Source: Talinum fruticosum (taxonomy: Eukaryota > Streptophyta > Magnoliopsida > Caryophyllales > Talinaceae). From it: DNA of 64,000 bases. Under the pieces are notes generated by a model, which was given only the letters and a program-made list of their open reading frames with translations, ran no database searches and was not told the DNA's origin. Made by a program: the position numbers and the translations under genes. The first letter of the stretch is position 1, and the number at the start of each line of letters is the position of its first letter. The stretch covers positions 2,914,001 to 2,978,000 of the forward strand of contig JAITYX010000049.1 of the NCBI GenBank assembly GCA_021018815.1. The letters run 5' to 3'. Below are positions 1 to 11,922 of this stretch, in pieces.

Positions 1-979
1 ACTAATCTGGCGTGATCGAGACGGGGATGATCGGTGATGATGCTGGCGTCATGTTGAGCTTATGATAATATAATGATGATGATGATTAGGATGATGGTCG
101 CGAAGCGGCTGGCGAATGAGAGATATGAAGATGATGATGGAAGCAGGTGAAATGAGGAGGTGGTGTAAAAAGAGAAGAGGGATGGAGGTGGACACAAGAT
201 GATGATGATAATGGTGGTGGTGGGGGTTGATTGTGATGAGGGTCGTCAAGTGGTGAGAGAGAAAGGCAGAGAGAGAGAGAGAGAGAGAGAAAGAGAAAGA
301 GAGAGAGAGAGATGCTGTGAGATATAGGTAGGCGTGAAGACGAGAAAGAGATAGAGGTGGCGGTGATGATGACTATGGTGAAGGAAAGATGGCGCAAAGA
401 GATCGATGCGGTGAGAGGTCCCATGGCTGATATAGAGGAAACAAATCGATAAAGTCAGGTATAAATAGAGTTATGTGAATTTTTGAAGAGGAGTTGTATG
501 GGGATTACATTTAGGTTATTTTGTTTGTTACTCTTCTTGAAATATGACTTCATAAAATAAATTTTCATAAACAAATTTTTTCATGATTCATTATTTTTCG
601 ATCAACTTCATATATTGTCTTCAAAGCTTGTCAACATTTAAATCCCTTTTAACTTAATTTCTTCTCTTCTCAACTTTATTAATCAATTACCTAAAAAGAA
701 ACAAAGTAAATTAGATAAAATATACTATATATTACAAACTAAATAACAATTAAAAATACCTATAAATTATGACTTAGTAGTACATACATCCGATTTATGT
801 TCTTCGACTTCCCATCTTGAATAGCTCTTACTTATGCAGTACTGACTTATCTTGGTTTGTGTCCCTTGACTTGCTCCTTCATAAGTGGTTACCATAGTGT
901 CCTACACCTCTTTTGTTCAATCGAAGTCGACACAATGTTGACTCGGATGCATGCAAGCCACACGTAAGGATGTTCATAG
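1..979. other. Gene-free AT-rich stretch with GAT/GA-rich start
   Basis: No coding region is supported. The first 430 bases are rich in GAT and GA motifs, which create long simple-composition open frames on the minus strand. From about 480 to 780 the DNA is strongly AT-rich. It ends directly at the LTR that begins at 980. It could be part of an old LTR, since the composition resembles the biased stretches in other LTRs of this window, but I could not align it to one. Confidence 0.5.
267..312. repeat. (GA)n microsatellite
   Basis: An almost pure GA dinucleotide run with two AAGA interruptions near its 3' end. Confidence 0.9.
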
Positions 980-2518
980 TGAAGGTTTGCTCTTGGAGAA
1001 ACTTAGTCACCCTAGAGGGCGGGTGAATAGGGTGATGAGGAAATTAGAATAAAGAATAGAAGATTAAAAACTAAAACTGACTTTGAGACAGTCCGAGTCT
1101 AGATTGGACTCGGAAAAATGTTAACTCAAAAATTACATGGAAACCCTCCTAGGGCGAGAAAACCACGGTCGGTGCTAATCCAAGAACCAAGTCAAATCCA
1201 CTATTTTGAATCCACAAAATACAGTAGAAAGACTTAACCAGAATTGCTCCCTTAGACAATTCCTCACATGATTTTCTTAGACTAAGAAGTTCCCTTATCT
1301 CGATCTAGTACTTCATAACCGAGGTAACCTTTACGAGTTAGGGACAAGCGAGCCGAGTTAACCCTTACAGCTCGGTCAAGGGACCTTACTCGGAAAGTAA
1401 GAATAAGTGTTTGTGACTGATTATAAGACCTTACAACTCATAAAGATATTAAGTACAGAGTTGGAGTTGTAAGTAGAAGAGTGAATGTGAATACAAAGAC
1501 TTTTGCTTAATTATGTGTATTGACAATGGTTCCAAGCAATCTTCAAGTCTTAAGAGTTCGCTTCTATTTATAGATGACAAAGCAGATTAGTCTGTTGTGA
1601 CTATCTTCCGATTAGAAGTCCTTTGTGACCGTTGCAATGGCTTTTCCGAGTGACTCAGAAAATATCCGTTGAGGTGTGAACGTTTGGCAACGGCTCTTTG
1701 ACCCCTTTGGATGTCGCAATTCACTGGTGGTGTTTGAAAAGTAGGGTGGAAACCACCGTTCAGCTTGGCATTGCAGATTTCCAGTTTTGGAAATAGACAA
1801 CCCTTACAAAGTGTCCGGGCCTTGGTCGAAGTGTAAAAAGCCTTGTCTACTAGTGATTTGACATCTTGAAGCTAGTTACTTTTGTAATTCAAAAGTACGA
1901 TAACCTCGTTTGAATAATATACAAAAGTAAATCAATTTGGTTCTCAAAGTATAAAATACTTTGGTCCAAGGTTAGACACGGATAATAAATTAATTAAGAT
2001 AATTAAGTGCATAATTATCCGAGCCCTGAAGGAGTGGAATTTTTCGAGTCTAATATCCATTATGCTCAAATTCCATCCGAGTTATTCTAGAAGTAAGTCA
2101 AGTTAGATGAGGAATATCGAGTAGTAATACTAGAACTTAGATAGGCGTTGTTGAAACAAAGCATGCTGACTTAAAGAGAGGAATTAACACTATAATTCAA
2201 TCAGCCTTAGAACATGAAGTCAAAGCTGAGTTTATGTACGTTAGAGCAAATGTTTGATCATGCAATAAGTCTCGAGTGTTATCCGAGTGACTCAGAACTG
2301 TTTGTGAACCGATAAGCAAGAGTATGCTTTCCGAGTCGGTCGGAATCAGGTGAGAACATATGCAATGGTTTCGTAACACTCGGAAAAGATTCTCGTATCA
2401 CTCAGAAAAGTTTCGAAGCACTTAGAATGACTTGTAATCAAAACGTACAAGAGATGAAGTCCGTACGTAATCCCTTGATGGTACTTAGAATGACATTTAT
2501 GCAAAGTCCGAGTCTTCA
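980..2518 (-). mobile_element. SIRE-like Ty1-copia LTR, about 1.54 kb
   Basis: The plus strand starts TGAAGGTTTGCTC and ends GTCTTCA, so on the minus strand this is a TG...CA LTR. A polypurine tract lies just outside the right end (2519-2531, minus strand AAAAAGGGGAGAT), which sets the sense as minus. The near-terminal block at 1000-1040, a GGGTGAATAGGGTGATG motif, is typical of SIRE/Maximus-type LTRs. At least five more copies or fragments of the family occur in the window (27301, 27803, 29275, 33188, 39579). No primer-binding site follows the left end, so this is the 3' LTR of an element whose interior lies to the right. Confidence 0.8.
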
Positions 2519-3370
2519 ATCTCCCCTTTTTGGATGAAAGGCATTTCATACTTAGATAGAAACTTTGTTAGTGATAAAGATTTGGTTTTTCATTCTTTCT
2601 CAAGAATAAGTCGGAAAAACATGATAGAATTATATAGAGTAGATACGAGTGATTGAAACTTATATTCTATCGGAGGAAATAAGCTTAGATTGCATTAAAA
2701 AAAGCTGAAGTGTCGGAGGAAAAAAATTACCGAGGATCGGAGCAATGATAGACCGAATTGTCGAATCGGATCAAAGAAAAATTACTAAGCAAGAAATTGA
2801 AACTCATAAATAATTGAAACTCGAAATAATAAGCATGAAACTGAAACTTCATTAATATTCCTAAAAGTATATACACAAAAGAGGGTGAGAGAAACTCCCC
2901 TAAACATGACAATAAATTTTTCTAACTATTGTCCCCCTTGCCTTTCAGCAAAACAAAAGAGGAAGAATGTATCAAGGAGATACAGATTTGTATGTTTGGA
3001 CAAAAAAAAATTTAAAATAGAAGAAGAGAATTTCTAAGATGGAGGAGAGGGAGCGAGTCTGAGTCGAGGACGATGGACGTGTAGTGCGCCTTTGCTGATA
3101 AGATCCGGAAGATGTAGACGAACGAGGCGGGGCAGCACTGGTATCTCCGGAATGGGCTCGGCTTTGAGTGGCTGACCCGGAACTAAGTCGTCCGGAGGCT
3201 CATCCTCCCGGAACTCGACCGAGGGAGGTGCTGGCTCTATCGCTTATTGATCATGATCGGCAGGGTCTTCGACCCACTCGGACTACTATCCGAGCTGATC
3301 ACTTCTAGTAGGGGTTCTAGAGCACCTTGGCCCTCGGCTGCTTCGGCTCCGGTTTCGCTTCCTTCTACTT
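2519..3370 (-). mobile_element. 3' internal region of SIRE-like element (PPT plus decayed coding DNA)
   Basis: The polypurine tract is at 2519-2531, next to the LTR. The stretch up to about 2950 is clearly the same as 35201-35650, which also abuts a SIRE-like LTR and leads into a copia pol remnant. From about 3040 to 3370 the DNA becomes GC-richer. On the minus strand it gives Ser/Pro/Arg-rich peptide with stops, which fits the low-complexity end of the extra ORF found after pol in SIRE elements. No intact frame remains. The extra-ORF assignment is inference. Confidence 0.55.
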
Positions 3371-4100
3371 TTCTTCTTTCTCCTCGGACGGTTTACCTCA
3401 ATTTCTCATATTACGTCTCCACATTTCTAACCAACGCTTTCTCGCCCATACTCGGCCATATAACCTTTAATTTCACTTTACCACTCAAGTTCCCCTAACT
3501 CCACTTATCTTCAAGTTTAATTTACTCTCAAGGGTTTAGATATGTTTTTAAACTCAGTTCACCCTAATAATCATATGTTCTCCACTTCCCTACCTCAATT
3601 TTGCATTAATTAAGGTGAACATGCCCTCATTATACTCAAATCATTGTTTCCCAATATGAACAAATACCTTCGACGCAGAGAATTTAGGAAGTCCCTAAGG
3701 CTCAATGAACTTATAATTCGCACCCAAATCACAATTTCTTCGTCTTTAATTGCGAACTGAAATTCCCATATTACTCCTTAGACCTAAGTTATCTAACTCC
3801 ATCATAGTTTTCGGGTTCCTAATTTAGCCTTCACAACTCAGCCGGATCCTCTCATATTTTAATTTAGTTCTAGGTACTTCCTAAATTCATTCTATAGTAT
3901 AAATATTCAATGTTTATAGCAAAATTCAATTGGGTTTTGAAATTAATAATAGTTTAGAGTATAAGACACCCACCTCGAATTAGGGATTGAAGATTGTGAA
4001 TTTCGGATAAGCCTAGGTCAGTCTCTTTTTTCCTTCCTTTCTCTGCTAGCCTCGGTCCGCCTCTGTTTCACCGCTTTCCTCCTTGCTTCACACTTGGTCT
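3371..4100 (-). mobile_element. Fragment of chromovirus-like LTR
   Basis: This parallels part of the LTR at 4874-8207, roughly 6470-7270. Shared landmarks are a run reading TAATAGTTTAGAGTATAAGA (here near 3945, there near 7172) followed by a CTCGA...AGGGATTG block, and the earlier ACTAAtc/CTCATACT-type segments. Both ends are cut off by SIRE-like pieces, so no termini are visible. Confidence 0.6.
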
Positions 4101-4873
4101 CGCTCTTACAACTAGGGACAAGCTGAGTTGAGTTAACCCTTACACCTCATTCAAGGGATTTTACTAAGAATTGAAGTAAGAGTATTTACAAGACTTCTTC
4201 TTTACAACTCGAAAGTAAGAACTCAAGTACATAGTTGAAAGTTAAAGATTGAGAGAGTATGATTTAGTATTTTTTATTTTGTCAATCTTCAAGTCTCGTA
4301 GGATGGCTTCTATTTATACACAACGAGGCGAGTAGCGGTTGTGACTAATTCTAGACTGGGAAACTTCACTAGCCGTTGTAATGTGTAGTCTAAGTCCCTC
4401 ATAAAAGGACTCGTTACAAATGTGAACTTTGTGCCTTGGTCCTTGGCTCAAAAGGTGGTCCAGCCCACTAATTGTGACTCGAGATCTAGGTTGAAACAAC
4501 CATTAGACTCAAAGTTGAAGTTTACCGGATTTGGTAACAAAGAACCTTGACACGGAGTCCGAGCCTTGTGCTTAAAACAATACTTTTACGTCTGCTGGTG
4601 TTTAACGATTAGAAGCCGGTTGCTTTTGTTTTCAAAATCAGATTAAAATACATTAATCAACTCGAAAAAGCAAATCAAAGTGGTACACAAAGTATAAAAA
4701 TACTTTGGTCTAATATTAGGCAAGGATAATAATTAATTCATAATAATTAAGCACTTAATTATCCTTAACCTAAGAAAATGGAATTTTACGAGTTTAATAT
4801 TCAATAGGTTCTAATTCCATTTTGTGTCTATCTTTTAGATGAATAAGAGATTAAAATATATAGACACATTGTA
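4101..4873 (-). mobile_element. SIRE-like LTR fragment
   Basis: It shows the central landmarks of the SIRE-like LTR in the same order: the TAGGGACAA...GAGTTAACCCTTACA block, the line of tracts leading to CAATCTTCAAGTCT, the CTTCTATTTATA block (TATA-like on the plus strand as read here), and the AAGTATAAAAATACTTTGGTC inverted motif. Neither terminus is present. The right side is interrupted by the element that begins at 4874. Confidence 0.65.
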
Positions 4874-7800
4874 TGTAACATCCCAAAACACCCCCTAGGA
4901 GTATTACATCGCCGAGTTCCTTATGGGAACTCCCGAGGCTCTATCGGTGGCAATTCGGCCCTCTAAACTCTACTTAGAGGTAATAAAGGCGATTTTCCGA
5001 AAGAATTGAGATTTTCTAAAAATTTTGGCAGAGTTTTGTTTGTAATGTGGACTATGCCATAGGCTTAAAGCTTTAAAACCCTGCGTAAAACCACAATATA
5101 ACTCAACAAGCCACATGCTCGAAATATACAACTCAACGGCTACACGCGGAGTCCAACCAATCATGCGATAAAACTTAAAACACTCTAAATGGTTCATTAT
5201 ACATTTGGTACAACTATATGAACTAGATTACAAACTACAATGCTTGAGAAATATAAGAAATGCATATTCTTGACTCGAATCACTCAAGCACGCAGACAAA
5301 AAGAATTCAGCGGATTCAGAAATATGCCAAGTGTAGATCATACTTTACGAAAATGTACCTGCAACACTAGGGAGGGAAAAGGGGGAATTTGTGGGGGTGA
5401 GCAATAAACCACGGGCTCACCGAGTCTTACACCCTTCAAATGGAAATTCTTTACACATATTACTCATAATAATGAAATCGGTCAAAGCGTAATAATATAA
5501 TACAAATCTATATACTTTTTAATGAAATCTCTTGAAATCATTTGCAACATAAAACTCATGACACTTCAATCATTCAAAAGCACGGATTGCAATCATTTTG
5601 GGAATTGAATCACATTAAACAAGGTGGAACCATCTGCACTTTCTTTCAAATACTTTCGACCATAAACTGAAAAATTCTTTTGGGGTCGTTGACGATTGAA
5701 CTAGCACCAGGTGGTTCTCGGGGCGCCACCCCGACTCAAGTTCCTAGGACCTATCTCTAGACAAATACCTGGAAGGCTCTGCTTTCCTCGTCGGGAAGGA
5801 ATCAACCTCTCCGGTTGATGGGCATCCTAATATGCAAGGACCCCGTGGCCTAATACGCATGACCACCTCCTTCCTCTTGTCGAAACAATCTTAGCCCAAA
5901 ATTCATTTAGACCGAAGTGATCACAATCACTTATCAAACAAGATCTCAATCAATTTATCATCGTAGAAGGCATGACACACGTGTCACCCTTCTAAATTCA
6001 CTTTCTCATACAAGTTTTGCTTCCTTAAAACACATTTCAAGTTTAACAGTTTATCATCGTAGAAAGCATTCCTCAAGATTAATACACAAGTATCATTTTG
6101 TGTAAACATTTGAACTCTTTTCAAAACTAACTTTCGAGCATTATTCGAAGCAATCATCTCACGTAAAATACAAAACTCTTCTTAGAACTACTTTTGAATA
6201 TTATGTAAAGCAATCACTTAACATGGATAGCCACCATTCATTGCAAGCGAGTCATTCTCAGCTCTTTTCCAACTATACCTTTCTCAATCAATCACTTTAG
6301 TATGATTAATTTCCATTTTACGAGGCACAATAACCACAAGCAGATATTATCTAATTCGACATTTTCACTTTTCACAATTCATTGTCTTGACCTCAATTCC
6401 TTATTTTATGCCTCCACTTAATAACTCATCTTCTCACACTTTACCATCTTTGCTTCAATATTTTCCGATTACGCCTCCACATTACTAATCAACCTCTTCT
6501 TACTCATACTTAGTCGGATAGCTCTCATTCTAACGTCACTACTAAAATTCCTCTAATTCCCTTCATCTCTAAGTGTAATTTGCTCTCATCTTAGGTTTCT
6601 ATCCCATTAATCGTTCTTTCTTGACCAACTCAATCATACGGTTCTTAATTGCTTTTTATCGCTTTACTTTCGCTAGCTTCGCTTATCTTCAAATTTAGTT
6701 CAACCTCATGGATTTAATTATCTTTTGAACTCAATTATCCCAATACTCACCCATTCCTCACTCCTATGCTTCAATTGTGCAACACTCGCTATGAATTCAT
6801 GCTCCTTTTTATGCTTGAACTCGTTATTTGCCAATATAAGTCGTTACCTTCCAACGCAAAGAATTAGGAAATCTCTAAGGTTCAACGAAGCATTAATTCA
6901 CGGTTTAGACCCAAATCACCATTTCTTCATCTCTAAGTGCTAATTGAAATCTTCCCAATACTCTTTATACCTACACAACTTAATTCCTTATAAACTTTCA
7001 ACATCTCAACTCAGCCTTAACCAACTACTAAGCTTCTTCGAGTTCCCGATTCGATTTAACAGTTCAATTCGATTTTCTCATAACCTAATTCAGTCCTAAC
7101 CACTTCCTAACTTAATTCTATCACATCAACATTCAATAATCACAACAAAACTCATGTGGGTTTCGAAATTACTAATAGTTTAGAGTATAAGACTACCTAA
7201 CTCGATTAAGGGATTGGCGGTTTTGGATAATTGCTTCGTCTCGCGTTCTGCGTTCGGTTGTGTTCGGTTTCGGGGAACTCTCGCTTCCTCTGTCTCTCGG
7301 TTCGTCCCTTTTGGTTCTCACCACCTCTCGGTATGGCCCTCGCTTGCTTGCCCTCCGGTCCTCCTCCCTTATTGCTCGTCAACTTTCCCGGTTTCAGGCC
7401 TCTCGGATCGTCTCGCGCTCTGTCTCTGTTTCGGGCCCCTCTTTCGCCCCTTGCTTTGTCCTTTCGCTTGCCGCCCACTAGCGTCGCCAGCTGCTCGGGT
7501 CTTCGGGTCGGCGGTGTTTGCCAGCCACCCCTCGGTTTTCTCGACCACGACACCGCTCGCCTTTTTCTCTCTCTCTCTCGTGCTCAGTCCTCCCTCTTCC
7601 CTTCTTTCTTTGCTCTGTTTCTTTTCCTTTTCGGCTTCCCAAGCCATCACTTTCTCTTGCCCACCGGCCGCTCGCCGTTGAGGCGGCCATCGGCCTCTTC
7701 TCGGGCTCTCGCGCTCTCTCTCTGTTTCTCCCGCTCGTCCCTTCTCTCGCCGCTTGAGCTCCCCGAGCCCTCTTTCCTCTTTTTCTTTTTTTTTTCACCT

Positions 7801-8207
7801 TTTTACTTTCTTCTTTTCCCATTTGCTGGCTCCCTCGGGTAATGCCACGCCCCATCAATTACACTAACCCCCTTTCATCCTTAACACCTAATTGTCCTCT
7901 TCCTTAATACCCCTTGTTACATTCCTCTTCCCTTTTTCCTCTTGCTAACTCTCATAACAATTAAACTCACATATGTATTATAAGCAATCTCGGGCTTTTA
8001 TTTAGCTCATCCGGGCGGACAATTCACGAGGAGTAATAAATACGCGTTACTAATTTTAGTTACGCGAACTAACCATAATTTGCTCAATTAAATTTACGAA
8101 TATATAACCACGTACATAACTTGGTCATTCGACCTACTCTATTTAATCAAAGCTAAATAATTAACTTCAGCTCATAAACTACCTAACCCAAAATTATGGG
8201 TCTTACA
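4874..8207 (-). mobile_element. 3' LTR of chromovirus-like Ty3-gypsy element, about 3.3 kb
   Basis: On the plus strand it begins TGTAACATCCC and ends GGTCTTACA, so the minus-strand LTR is TGTAAGACC...GATGTTACA. Directly outside the right end is a minus-strand polypurine tract preceded by TTTCGGGGTCGAAATT, a PPT context known from Tekay/Del-type chromoviruses. A second copy of its right-hand (3') half lies at 10207-11922 in the same orientation. A C/T-rich block at 7200-7860 is part of the LTR and generates spurious long frames. Confidence 0.82.
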
Positions 8208-8223
8208 TTTCTTCCCCTAAAAG
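8208..8223 (-). other. Polypurine tract
   Basis: The minus strand reads CTTTTAGGGGAAGAAA directly before the LTR start TGTAAGACC, preceded by the TTTCGGGGTCGAAATT context. Confidence 0.75.
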
Positions 8224-10192
8224 AATTTCGACCCCGAAATTCGAAACAATTAGGTAATACTCCCGACACGAGCAAGGTATAGGCATATACACCTAGAGCA
8301 CACTCACACACTCAATATGGAAGAAAACTCAATTAGACAACCACGATTATCGGAATTCCTCGCGGTCTCTATAGGCTAATGAGTTCCAGCTCTCCTTTCT
8401 ACCAGTCATTTCGATACGTCCGCTCACTTAATTACAAGGTGCCAAGGAGCAAATCGTACTAGGAAAGAGCAAATAGTTGGTTTGGAACGATCTCACCACA
8501 TGTTTTGGAATCGGATCTTGATGTTCGAACCCAAATACTTACGCAATTTACTTGACACACCTATAGTTCAATATCTCACACCACCCTCTAGCTCCTTATC
8601 CTTCACAACTAAATTCTATGGCCAAGCTAGTTGGATGGGCTAGTTGAACAATATATCTACGGTGCATCACTAGTCAAACGGTAAGAATGACACACGTACT
8701 AGGCAAGTAACGTCACCAAAAAGGAAATAAACAGATGAAACCAAATCAAAATTTAGAGGCAACCAAACTATGTGCGATCATATCCAACACAATAAGATCC
8801 TTAAACCACTCATGGTAACCACAATAGCTAGTAAGGAGTACTCATGTTATTCCTTCACCTCTATGGGGTTAAGATCGAACCTACGATCCTTATGCAAAAC
8901 TTAAGATATCTCACTCCCAAGTAACTTATAGTTACTCCAATGACCACTAACAACACAATGAACTCCAAATGAAGCATGGGAGTGATAGAACAACCTCTAA
9001 CTCCTCGTATAAACGAGACACTCACTTACATGATCAATGCCCAAGGTTTGTAAAGAACCCAAGGAAACTACTTCCAAAGATTTAAGACATTCAAATTACT
9101 CACAAAGAATCACTGCATATAAACTCAAAGTGGTGGAGGGCATGATTCCAACATTCATCAATCAACTCCTCTTGGTGGGATAGTTAAGTCAAAGGGATTC
9201 AAAATGGTGGAAAGCACAATCTTCAACGTGATTCACCGATGGATCTCAAATTGATTTATTCTAGGCCTTTCTCACAAGTTTCTCAAATTGGATTCATTGA
9301 TGGATCTCCATAACCATTGCATCCTATGATTGGTCGATTCAAAACTTAGATGGAAATAGAGAAAATTCATCAATCAACTGTTTCTCCAAAATAGTTCCCA
9401 AATGCGCCCAACAGGTACCTTCTAACACGTCTTAAGAACCTTCACTTCAAGCAAAATACCCAATTTGACATTCTCGATTATGAACTCAAATATTATTATC
9501 AAGAAAACCAATTTCCCCATGATACAACGAACCTTTCACGTATTTCCCGTTAATTCTCCTCTCCATGACTTCTAATTCTCATTTATGACTTTCAAAGTAG
9601 CCACTTGTGAGCATTTCCGCAAATATATGGAAGTATCCTCAACACTCGGGGTGCTCAACCCTATCCTATTCAACAATATGACATTTCAATTCAATCCTCG
9701 GTGACAACTCCCAAAAGCAGCCTCTACACCTAAATCAACAAACGGGATCCGGAATCTCTAATAAATGTTTCACTTATGCTACTCGTACCGTATGCCTTCT
9801 CTTTTCCCATCTAAGATGAATTATGCATTCTCTAAACTCCTTGGGAATAATCATATAAACAACCATTACATAATTGAATACTCGCATGCTTCTTAGGGGT
9901 AGAATTCCTAAGTCAACTAACTATTCGAAGTCACACCACGAAGTCAATGATAACGGAACAAAAAGAACATTTCAATCACACTCAGCATACTTAGAACATG
10001 TAAGTCACTCACATATAACCTCAACAAGAAGTTTACGGGCCAACTAATTCGACTAAGCCAACTAGGTAGTCATCGATAAGTTAGAGGTTGAACTTAAAGA
10101 CACGTATGTCAGCCACAACCAAAGCACATAGTCATAAAACAAAGATCCTAGACGGCTATATGCAATGCAAACTTAGGGTCACCAAAATCTAT

Positions 10193-10203
10193 GCTCGATA
10201 CCA
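10193..10203 (-). other. tRNA-iMet primer-binding site
   Basis: The minus strand reads TGGTATCGAGC three bases after the end of the 5' LTR. This is the initiator tRNA-Met complement TGGTATCAGAGC lacking one A. Confidence 0.75.
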
Positions 10204-10206
10204 TTT

Positions 10207-11922
10207 TATAACACCCCAAAACACCCCCTAGGAGTATTACATCGCCGAGTTCCTTATAGGAACTCCCAAGGCTCTATCAGGTGGTAATTCGGCCCTCTAA
10301 ACTCTACTTAGAGGTAATAAAGGCGGTTTTCCGAAAGAATTGAGATTTTTAAAAATTTCGGCAGAGTTTTGTTTGTAATATGGACTATCCCACAGAGCTT
10401 AAAGCTTTAAAACCCCGCACAAAACCACAATATAACTCAACGAGCCACATGCTCGGAATATACAACTCAACGGCCACACGCTGGAGTCTAACCAATCATG
10501 CTAAAAAACTTAAAACACTCTAAATGGTTCACTATACATTTGGTATAACTATATGAACTAGATTACAAACTACAATGCTTGAGAAATATAAGAAATGCAT
10601 ATTCTTGACTCGAATCACTCAAGCACGCAGACAAACAACAATCAGCAGAGTCCGAATTATGCCAAGTGTAGATCATACTTTCGAAAATGTACCTGCAACA
10701 CTAGGGAGGGAAAAGCGGGAATTTGTGGGGGTGAGCAATAAACCACGGGCTCACCGGAGTCTTATACCCTTAAAATGGAAATTCTTTACACATATTACTC
10801 ATAATAATGAAATCGGTGAAAGCGTAATAATATAATGCAAATCTATATACTTTTTAATGAAATCTCTTGAAATCATTTGCAACACAAAACTCATGACACT
10901 TCAATCATTCAAAAACATGGATTGCAATCATTTTGGGAATTGAATCACATTAAACAAGGTGGAACCATCTGCACTTTCTTTCAAATACTTTCGACCATAA
11001 ACTGAAAAATTCTTTTGGGGCTTTTGACGATTGAACTAGCACCAGGTGGTTCTCGGGCGCCACCCCGACTCATGTTCCGGGACCTATCTCTAGACAAATA
11101 CCCGGAAGGCTCCGCTTTCCTCGTCAGGAAGGAATCAACCTCTCCGGTTGATGGCCATCCTAATATGCAAGGACCCCGTGGCCCGATACGCATGACCAGC
11201 TCCTTCCTCCGGTCTAAACAATCTTAGCCCAAAATTCATTTAGACCGAAGTGATCACAATCACTTATCAAACTTGGTTTCTAACCAAGATCTCAATCAAT
11301 TTATCATCGTAGAAGGCATGACACACGTGTCACCCTTCTAATTTCACTTTCTCGGATCCGTTTCACTTTCTCATACAAGTTTCGCTTCTTTAAAACACAT
11401 TGCAAGTTCGAAAGCATTCCTCAAGAATCATACACATGTATTATTTTGCGTAAACATTTGAACTCTTTTCAAAACTAACTTTCGTGCATTATTCGAAGCA
11501 ATCATCTCATGTAAAATACAAAACTCTTCTCGGAACTACTTTTGAATATCATGTAAAGCAATCACTTAACACGAATAGCCACCATTCATTGCAAGTAGTC
11601 ATTCTCGGCTCTTTTCCAACTATGCCTTTCTCAATCAATCACTTTAGTATGATTAATTTCCATTTTATGAGCCACAATAACCACAAGCGAGATATTATTT
11701 AATTCGACATTTTCACTTTTCACAATTCATTGTCTTGACCTCAATTCCTTATTTTATGCCTCCACTTAATAACTCATCTTCTCACACTTTACCATCTTTG
11801 CTTCAATGTTTTCCGATAATGCCTTCGATTACTAATCAACCTCTTCTTACTCATACTTAGTCAAATAGCTCTCATTCTTACTTCACTACTAAAATTCCTC
11901 TAATTCCCTTCATCTCCAAGTT
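10207..11922 (-). mobile_element. Truncated 5' LTR of the same element
   Basis: The segment follows 4874-6590 almost base for base with scattered substitutions and small indels. The terminal TGTAACA appears here as TATAACA. Homology stops at about 11921, where the sequence switches to a gag fragment. The minus-sense 5' half of the LTR, including the C/T-rich part, is missing. Confidence 0.8.

Larger units (their letters stand above)
8208..10206 (-). mobile_element. Non-coding interior of chromovirus-like element
   Basis: This 2.0-kb segment lies between the two LTR copies and carries PPT at its right-reading end (8208-8223) and PBS at 10193-10203. No reading frame of 60 codons or more occurs on either strand, and I recognise no gag, protease, RT, RNase H or integrase motif. 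The element is therefore non-autonomous (large retrotransposon derivative type) or an ancient element with a completely decayed remnant. The PBS-proximal sequence after TGGTATCGAGC resembles leaders of chromoviruses. Confidence 0.7.

Noticed and set aside
86..424. Minus-strand frame rich in Ser, Leu, His and Pro
   Set aside because: It is the translation of GA and GAT simple repeats.
7206..7858. Long overlapping frames on both strands (up to 203 codons)
   Set aside because: They arise from a C/T-rich block inside an LTR. The predicted peptides are Ser/Leu/Phe/Pro-rich or Arg/Gly/Glu-rich, with no domain, and frames are open in several registers at once.
10575..11227. Frames at 10575-10835 and 10981-11227 as small genes
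   Set aside because: They sit in the LTR copy 10207-11922, and the equivalent frames are broken in the sister LTR at 5240-5890.
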